From Acinetobacter ihumii (lineage in GTDB: Bacteria > Pseudomonadota > Gammaproteobacteria > Pseudomonadales > Moraxellaceae), in the NCBI RefSeq assembly GCF_900625095.1, contig NZ_LR130760.1:2924903-2988902 (forward strand): a stretch of 64,000 nucleotides of DNA. The letters are read 5' to 3'. The position numbers and the translations under genes were made by a program. Position 1 is the stretch's first letter. Each line of letters starts with the position of its first letter. The notes under the pieces were generated by a model. It was not told the DNA's origin. It did no database searches and saw nothing but the letters and a program-made list of their open reading frames with translations. Of this stretch, positions 58,376-64,000 are shown piece after piece.

Positions 58376-58890
58376 TGTGGCCATTTTATTTGATGGCTCT
58401 CGTGGCCATTGTCTCTACGATTCGTGTGGTGACCAATGCGAATCCTGTACATGCTTTACTCAGTCTGATTGTTTCATTACTTGCAGTAGCGGGTATCTTC
58501 ATGATCGTGGGTGCGCCATTTGCTGGTGCGCTTGAAGTGATTGTTTATGCTGGTGCAATTATGGTTCTGTTCGTCTTTGTGGTGATGATGCTGAATTTAG
58601 GTCAGCATACTGTGGAACAAGAACGTAAGTGGTTGAGCTCTGAAACATGGGCAGTTCCAGCACTGATGAGCTTTCTGCTCGGTTTGACTTTGGTCTGGAT
58701 GTTATCAAGTGATTACACGGTACCGGGACAAGTCATGGGTCGTGAAGTGATCGGTCCAAAAGCAGTCGGTCAAGCTTTGTTTACTCATTATTTATTATTG
58801 GTTGAAGTTGCCGCGATGTTATTGCTTGCAGCATTAGTTGCAGCATTCCACTTAGGTAAACGTGAACCAAGTGCAGAAGGGGAACTATAA
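58372..58890 (+). CDS. nuoJ: NADH-quinone oxidoreductase subunit J
   Basis: Membrane subunit J, 172 residues with about five helices. [20 protein letters not shown] and VVMMLNLG are the family signature, including the pi-bulge region of the third helix. It overlaps nuoI and precedes nuoK by two bases, so translation is probably coupled. Confidence 0.96.
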   Translation: MMWPFYLMALVAIVSTIRVVTNANPVHALLSLIVSLLAVAGIFMIVGAPFAGALEVIVYAGAIMVLFVFVVMMLNLGQHTVEQERKWLSSETWAVPALMSFLLGLTLVWMLSSDYTVPGQVMGREVIGPKAVGQALFTHYLLLVEVAAMLLLAALVAAFHLGKREPSAEGEL

Positions 58891-58892
58891 CA

Positions 58893-59201
58893 ATGGGCAA
58901 TATCCCTTTAGAACATGGTTTGATTGTTGCAACCATTCTTTTTGCACTGGGTTTTTACGGTGTAATGGTGCGACGCAATCTTCTCTTTATGTTGATGAGC
59001 CTTGAAATCATGATGAATGCTGCGGCATTGGCATTTGTTTTAGCAGGAAGTGCATGGGCACAACCTGATGGTCAGATTATGTTTATCCTGATTTTGACTC
59101 TTGCTGCGGCAGAGGCTTGTATTGGTCTTGCGATTGTCCTTCAGTTTTACCATCGCTTCCACCATCTGGATGTGGATGCTGCTAGTGAGATGCGCGGATG
59201 A
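58893..59201 (+). CDS. nuoK: NADH-quinone oxidoreductase subunit K
   Basis: Small membrane subunit K, 102 residues with three helices. Membrane glutamates needed for proton transfer are seen in [17 protein letters not shown] and [15 protein letters not shown]. The stop overlaps the nuoL start by four bases. Confidence 0.97.
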   Translation: MGNIPLEHGLIVATILFALGFYGVMVRRNLLFMLMSLEIMMNAAALAFVLAGSAWAQPDGQIMFILILTLAAAEACIGLAIVLQFYHRFHHLDVDAASEMRG

Positions 59202-61093
59202 GTACTTTATATTTAACGATTCTTTTTCCGCTGATCGGTTTTATTTTATTAGCGGTAGGGCGCGACAAGCTCTCTGAAAATGTCGCAGCCATTATTGGTG
59301 TCGGCTCGGTTGGACTCTCTGCATTGTTTGCTCTCATTGCCGGACTTGCATTTACCAGCAGTGGACAACCATTTTTTGTCCAACATTTGTGGACTTGGTT
59401 TAATGTCGGTGGTTTTGCACCGGGTATTACGCTATATCTCGATGGTTTGTCATTACTGATGACAGGCATGATTACGGGTGTGGGTTTCCTCATCCATATC
59501 TTTGCTTCATGGTATATGCGCGGCGAAGAAGGCTATGCGCGTTTCTTCTCATATTTCAACCTGTTTGTTGCCAGCATGTTGGTGTTGGTGCTTGGCGATA
59601 ACTTGGCGTTATTGTTCTTGGGTTGGGAAGGCGTCGGTCTGTGCTCATATCTATTGATTGGATTTTATTATTCAAATCCAGACAATGGCTGGGCTGCGAT
59701 CAAGGCATTTACAGTGACACGTGTTGGTGACGTATTTTTACTTATTGCATTGTTCCTGCTTTATCAACAGTTTGGTACGTTAAATACGCATTATATCGTT
59801 GAAAATGCGGCGACAGTGATGACACAAAGCTCATCGCTTTCAATCTGGACCGCTTTAATGTTGTTCTTGGGTGCGGCAGGTAAATCTGCGCAGATTCCAT
59901 TACAAACATGGTTGGCCGATGCGATGGCAGGCCCTACGCCTGTTTCAGCACTTATCCACGCTGCAACGATGGTGACAGCGGGTGTCTATCTGACCAGTCG
60001 TATGCATAGCGTGATTGAAATGGCGCCAGCAGTGATGCAATTCATTTCAATTACAGGTGCTGTAACTTTGCTCGTCGCAGGTTTTGCAGCATTGGTTCAA
60101 ACCGATATCAAACGTATTTTGGCTTACTCAACGATGAGTCAGTTGGGTTATATGTTTATGGCAGTGGGTGCAGAAGCCTATCAGGCAGGTCTGTTCCATA
60201 TGTTGGCTCACGCATTCTTTAAAGCGTTATTGTTCTTATCTTCTGGTGCAGTGATTTTAGCGTGTCATCATGAACAAAACATTTTCAAGATGGGTGGTTT
60301 GCGTAAAAAGATTCCATTTGTATTCTGGTGTTTTGTCATCGGCGGCGGTGCACTTGCTGCGCTTCCAATCGTGACCATTGGCTTCTTCTCTAAAGATGCG
60401 ATCTTAGGCGCAGTTTATGCACAATCTGTGATTGCAAACTTACCACTTTACAATACCTTGTATTGGGTCGGGGTTGCAGGTGCATTCTTAACGTCTATTT
60501 ATACTTTCCGTTTAATCTGGGTGGTATTTTTTGGCGAAGAAAAAACAGAAGCACATGCTATTCATGGTGTGACTTACTGGGGACCTTTGGCTATTCTTGC
60601 ATTCTTATCGACAGGTTTCGGTTACTTCTTACAAGCTCCAGTTTTGAAGCTTTTAAGCAGTGCTAATATTCCAAGTTTTGTGATTCCAGAAAGTTTGGAA
60701 GCTGCGGTTTCTCACGCAGAACATTTGGCAAGCGGTATTGCGATTGCGGGTTTAATCGTAGGAATCTTGTTGTTTGTATTTGCTTACGCGGCAGTTAAAT
60801 CTTTTGCTCAAAGTGGTTTGGGTTCAGGTTTAGTGCATATTTGTCGTACTGCATTTGGTTTTGATGCCTTGTATAACATCGTGTTTGTAAAACCTTATTT
60901 GTTTATAGCAAGACTTTTAGGTCGAGATCCAATCGATAGCATGTGGCTGGTATTGCCTGCCTTAGTGAAAGGCGGCAACAAATTTACGAGTTCACGTCAA
61001 ACTGGTTTAGTGCGTGAATACGCTTCCAGTATGTCGCTTGGTGTCGTCGTGCTGTTGATGATCCTTATCGTTATTCAGGTGGTGGGGAAATAA
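59198..61093 (+). CDS. nuoL: NADH-quinone oxidoreductase subunit L
   Basis: Largest antiporter-like proton-pumping subunit, 631 residues. The core includes [60 protein letters not shown] and [17 protein letters not shown]. The long C-terminal lateral helix region follows residue 520. It starts within the nuoK stop and nuoM follows after one base. Confidence 0.97.
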   Translation: MSTLYLTILFPLIGFILLAVGRDKLSENVAAIIGVGSVGLSALFALIAGLAFTSSGQPFFVQHLWTWFNVGGFAPGITLYLDGLSLLMTGMITGVGFLIHIFASWYMRGEEGYARFFSYFNLFVASMLVLVLGDNLALLFLGWEGVGLCSYLLIGFYYSNPDNGWAAIKAFTVTRVGDVFLLIALFLLYQQFGTLNTHYIVENAATVMTQSSSLSIWTALMLFLGAAGKSAQIPLQTWLADAMAGPTPVSALIHAATMVTAGVYLTSRMHSVIEMAPAVMQFISITGAVTLLVAGFAALVQTDIKRILAYSTMSQLGYMFMAVGAEAYQAGLFHMLAHAFFKALLFLSSGAVILACHHEQNIFKMGGLRKKIPFVFWCFVIGGGALAALPIVTIGFFSKDAILGAVYAQSVIANLPLYNTLYWVGVAGAFLTSIYTFRLIWVVFFGEEKTEAHAIHGVTYWGPLAILAFLSTGFGYFLQAPVLKLLSSANIPSFVIPESLEAAVSHAEHLASGIAIAGLIVGILLFVFAYAAVKSFAQSGLGSGLVHICRTAFGFDALYNIVFVKPYLFIARLLGRDPIDSMWLVLPALVKGGNKFTSSRQTGLVREYASSMSLGVVVLLMILIVIQVVGK

Positions 61094-61094
61094 A

Positions 61095-62702
61095 ATGGAA
61101 AACAATTTAATTTTACCCGCGCTGATTTTAGTTCCTTTCATTGCTGGTTTTGTTTGCTGGTTGGTCGACAAGCTCGATCAGCATTTACCGCGCTGGATTG
61201 CCTTAATTGGTATGCTCGTGACTTTGGGATTGACACTTGCACTATGGCAAAGTGGTCAATTTCATTATGAGCTTGGTGCTCGAGTTCCAACGTGGTCAGC
61301 AGAGTTTAATCTTCCTTGGATTCAGACTTTAGGGATTAATATCCATCTTGCTATTGATGGTTTATCACTCTTGATGGTTGGCCTGACTGCACTACTGGGT
61401 GTTTTGGCAGTTGGTTGTTCATGGGGTGAAATCCAGAAAAATGTCGGTTTCTTCCATCTAAACCTTTTATGGTCTTTGGGTGGCGTGATCGGGGTTTTCC
61501 TTGCAGTTGATTTGTTCTTGTTCTTCTTCTTCTGGGAGATGATGCTGGTTCCAATCTACTTCCTGATCGCACTATGGGGTCACCGTGGTGCAGACGGAAA
61601 ATCACGTGTCTATGCGGCTACCAAGTTTTTCCTTTATACCCAGATTGCAGGTTTAATCATGCTGATTGGTATTCTGGGTCTGGTGGTCTATGGCTACATG
61701 ATGACAGGTTCGATCGGATTTGATTACAACTACTTGCTTGCAGTCGCCAATACACTTGATCAGCAAGCACCTGCGGTTGCTTATGCCTTTATGATCTGTA
61801 TGTTTATTGGTTTTGCAGTGAAATTACCTGTATTTCCACTGCATGGCTGGTTACCCGATGCGCATGCTCAGGCACCGACCGCGGGTTCAGTAGACTTGGC
61901 AGGTATCCTGATCAAAACTGCTGCCTATGGCTTGCTTCGTTTTGTCATTCCATTCTTTCCAGCGGCATCTGCACAGTTCGCGGATATTGCCATTATTTTT
62001 GGTTTGATTGGTATTTTCTACGGCGCATGGTGTGCTTATCAACAAACAGATATGAAACGTTTGTTGGCATATACCTCTATTTCGCACATGGGCTTTGTAT
62101 TGCTCGCGATTTATGCAGGCAATATTTTGACCTATCAAGGTCTGATGATCATGATGCTGGCACATGGTTTGTCATCTGCGGCACTGTTCATTATGTCTGG
62201 TCAGGTGTATGAACGTTTGCATACGCGCGATTTGCGTTTGATGGGTGGTTTACGTGGTCAACTTCAGTATTTGCCTTTCTTCCTGATGTTCTTTGTTGCA
62301 GCATTGGTTGGTATTCCGGGCTTAGGTAACTTTATTGGTGAATTCCTGATCTTGATGGGTTCATTCAACAAATATCCTGCGTTCACCATTATTGCTGCGG
62401 TCAGTCTGGTATTTGCTGGTCTTTATGGTCTGATTCTGATCCACCGTGCATTATTTGGTACACCTAATCCTGAACAACAACAGCATTACACTCAGCCACT
62501 TAAAGATTTGAGTCTGCGTGAGTTGGGCATTTTAATGGTGTGCTTAATTGGTTTGGTCTGGTTAGGTCTATATCCACAAACCTTCCTTGATATATCACAC
62601 TCAAGCATGCAGTGGTTAGCCAATAGCTATACTCCTGTACAACCTGTGGTTGATCTTAGTCAACAGACGGTGACTCAGCTTAGTAATGTGGAGATCCAAT
62701 AA
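61095..62702 (+). CDS. nuoM: NADH-quinone oxidoreductase subunit M
   Basis: Antiporter-like proton-pumping subunit, 535 residues with about 14 helices. Key segments are FLFFFFWEMMLVPIYFLIAL (membrane glutamate), FAVKLPVFPLHGWLPDAHAQ, APTAGSVDLAGILIKTAAYG and LLAYTSISHMGFVLLAI. nuoN begins three bases after the stop. Confidence 0.97.
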   Translation: MENNLILPALILVPFIAGFVCWLVDKLDQHLPRWIALIGMLVTLGLTLALWQSGQFHYELGARVPTWSAEFNLPWIQTLGINIHLAIDGLSLLMVGLTALLGVLAVGCSWGEIQKNVGFFHLNLLWSLGGVIGVFLAVDLFLFFFFWEMMLVPIYFLIALWGHRGADGKSRVYAATKFFLYTQIAGLIMLIGILGLVVYGYMMTGSIGFDYNYLLAVANTLDQQAPAVAYAFMICMFIGFAVKLPVFPLHGWLPDAHAQAPTAGSVDLAGILIKTAAYGLLRFVIPFFPAASAQFADIAIIFGLIGIFYGAWCAYQQTDMKRLLAYTSISHMGFVLLAIYAGNILTYQGLMIMMLAHGLSSAALFIMSGQVYERLHTRDLRLMGGLRGQLQYLPFFLMFFVAALVGIPGLGNFIGEFLILMGSFNKYPAFTIIAAVSLVFAGLYGLILIHRALFGTPNPEQQQHYTQPLKDLSLRELGILMVCLIGLVWLGLYPQTFLDISHSSMQWLANSYTPVQPVVDLSQQTVTQLSNVEIQ

Positions 62703-62705
62703 GCC

Positions 62706-64000
62706 ATGAACTTCACAATGTCTTTTTCTCAGCTTATGCCTTTGGCACCCGTGATGATTGTGGCGTTGACCGCAGTTGTCGTGATGATCCTCATTGCAAT
62801 TAAACGTAATCATAATTTAATTGCAACGGCTTCAGTGGTTGGCTTAAACCTTGCTGCGGCTTATATTCTTTTAACCATGTTTGGCGGCCATTTTGTTCCT
62901 GCCAATGTCATGGGTATGTTTATGATAGATCCGTTTACACTGATTTATCAGCTACTTATCATTGTTGCTGCATTGGCATGCTGTACCTTGTCTCATGCAT
63001 ATATTGAAAACTATCAGGATAAGCGCGAAGAACTGTATTTATTGCTGCTGATTTCGGTATCAGGTGCAATGCTGATGGTTGCAAGTGCACATTATGCATC
63101 GTTCTTCATTAGCCTTGAGCTTATGTCGATTCCGATGTACGGTTTGCTTGCCTATACGTATCAACGTAGCCATTCGCTTGAAGCAGGCGTGAAGTATCTT
63201 GTACTTTCTGCAACTGCATCTGCCATGTTGTTGATGGGTATGGCTTATATTTATGCGTATACAGGTTCATTGTCTTTTTATGATTCTGTGCAGGCGTTAT
63301 TTAATGCCATTCGCCAACCAATGGTGATTTTGGGCTTAGGTTTAATTATTTTTGCTGTGGCATTTAAACTTTCTTTGGCTCCATTTCACAAATGGACGCC
63401 AGATGTATATTCAGGTGCCCCAGCTCCGATAGCTACCTTTTTGGCAACTGCTGCAAAGGTTGCCACCATTGGTTTGTTCGTGCGTTATATGTTGACTTCA
63501 GGTGCAATCTTGGTCGATTCATTGATCACGATTTTAACCATCATTGCTGTGTTATCAATCTTGGTCGGTAACTTATTGGCAGTACGTCAAGTCAACTTGA
63601 AACGCATTTTGGGTTATTCATCGATTGCCCACTTTGGTTATTTGTTAATTGCCTTGATTAGCATGACTTATGCAAGCTTGGGAAGTGTCACAGTTTATGT
63701 GGTGACTTACGTTTTAACGACTATTGGTGCATTTGGTGCAGTGGCTTTGATGTCAAGCCCATATAACAATGTTGATGAAGCAGAAAGTCTTGCGGACTAT
63801 CGTGGTTTGTTCTGGCGTCGTCCTGTATTAACGGCAACATTAACTGTCATGATGTTGTCTTTGGCTGGTATTCCATTGACTGCGGGCTTTATTGGTAAGT
63901 TCCTTGTGGTGATGGCTGCGGTCACGACGCAACACTGGTTCCTTGCGGCCATGATTATTGTGGGTAGTGGTATCGGTTTATATTACTACTTACGTGTGAT
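62706..64000 (+). CDS. nuoN: NADH-quinone oxidoreductase subunit N (3' end outside window)
   Basis: Third antiporter-like subunit, open to the end of the window with about 431 residues visible and no stop. Family segments are ISLELMSIPMYGLLAYTYQR, AFKLSLAPFHKWTPDVYSGA, KRILGYSSIAHFGYLLIALI and LSLAGIPLTAGFIGKF. An internal ATG at 62718 is an alternative start. The usual length suggests only about 60 residues are missing. Confidence 0.96.
   Translation, partial: MNFTMSFSQLMPLAPVMIVALTAVVVMILIAIKRNHNLIATASVVGLNLAAAYILLTMFGGHFVPANVMGMFMIDPFTLIYQLLIIVAALACCTLSHAYIENYQDKREELYLLLLISVSGAMLMVASAHYASFFISLELMSIPMYGLLAYTYQRSHSLEAGVKYLVLSATASAMLLMGMAYIYAYTGSLSFYDSVQALFNAIRQPMVILGLGLIIFAVAFKLSLAPFHKWTPDVYSGAPAPIATFLATAAKVATIGLFVRYMLTSGAILVDSLITILTIIAVLSILVGNLLAVRQVNLKRILGYSSIAHFGYLLIALISMTYASLGSVTVYVVTYVLTTIGAFGAVALMSSPYNNVDEAESLADYRGLFWRRPVLTATLTVMMLSLAGIPLTAGFIGKFLVVMAAVTTQHWFLAAMIIVGSGIGLYYYLRV

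Overview
The window is chromosomal DNA from a gammaproteobacterium, almost certainly Acinetobacter. The base composition is AT-rich. The filABCDEF block, the order nrdB-nrdA / bfmR-bfmS / nuoA-N, a fused NuoCD, a short-form HisG and the ibaG-murA-hisG order all fit that genus. The species cannot be fixed from this sequence alone. No rRNA, tRNA or CRISPR array was found.

Layout. 1-8.4 kb: housekeeping genes rpoN, hpf, ibaG, murA, hisG, hisD, hisC and, on the other strand, pabB. 8.5-16.8 kb: the fil locus, made of a secreted Gly/Thr-rich protein behind a structured leader, then a C39-like peptidase, a beta-barrel protein, a FadL-type barrel, a low-complexity periplasmic protein and a lipoprotein. 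16.8-24.8 kb: two Nudix hydrolases, a gamma-carbonic anhydrase homologue, tsaB, uppP, rsmJ, a membrane-anchored C13 peptidase overlapping fghA, a DUF2218 gene and rpe. 24.8-28.8 kb: a 0.7 kb non-coding stretch with two hairpins and a phased cluster of DnaA-box-like sites, then a copper locus (His/Cys-rich protein, copA, copB). 28.8-34.5 kb: a degenerate HMA plus CDF-like membrane protein, an unknown protein, a guanidine-II riboswitch with its SMR exporter, ogt, a frameshifted NERD gene, adenosine deaminase and an OprB-type porin.

34.8-40.65 kb is an accessory island. Both ends carry short arrays of ATGTGTCG-type boxes in opposite orientation, which resembles the transposase-binding ends of Tn7/Tn402-type elements, but no such transposase is present. 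The cargo is an Imm11-like protein, an IS3-family element whose left terminus is present in three tandem copies, a 5'-truncated OLD-family nuclease gene (gajA-like) and an intact UvrD-like helicase gene (gajB-like). This looks like a Gabija-type defence pair broken by the IS. The island abuts the 3' end of nrdB.

40.66-64 kb returns to core genes: nrdB, a small membrane ORF and nrdA (class Ia ribonucleotide reductase) with likely NrdR and DnaA sites upstream; the BfmRS two-component system; a small unknown gene; and the NADH dehydrogenase I operon nuoA to nuoN, with nuoN running off the window end.
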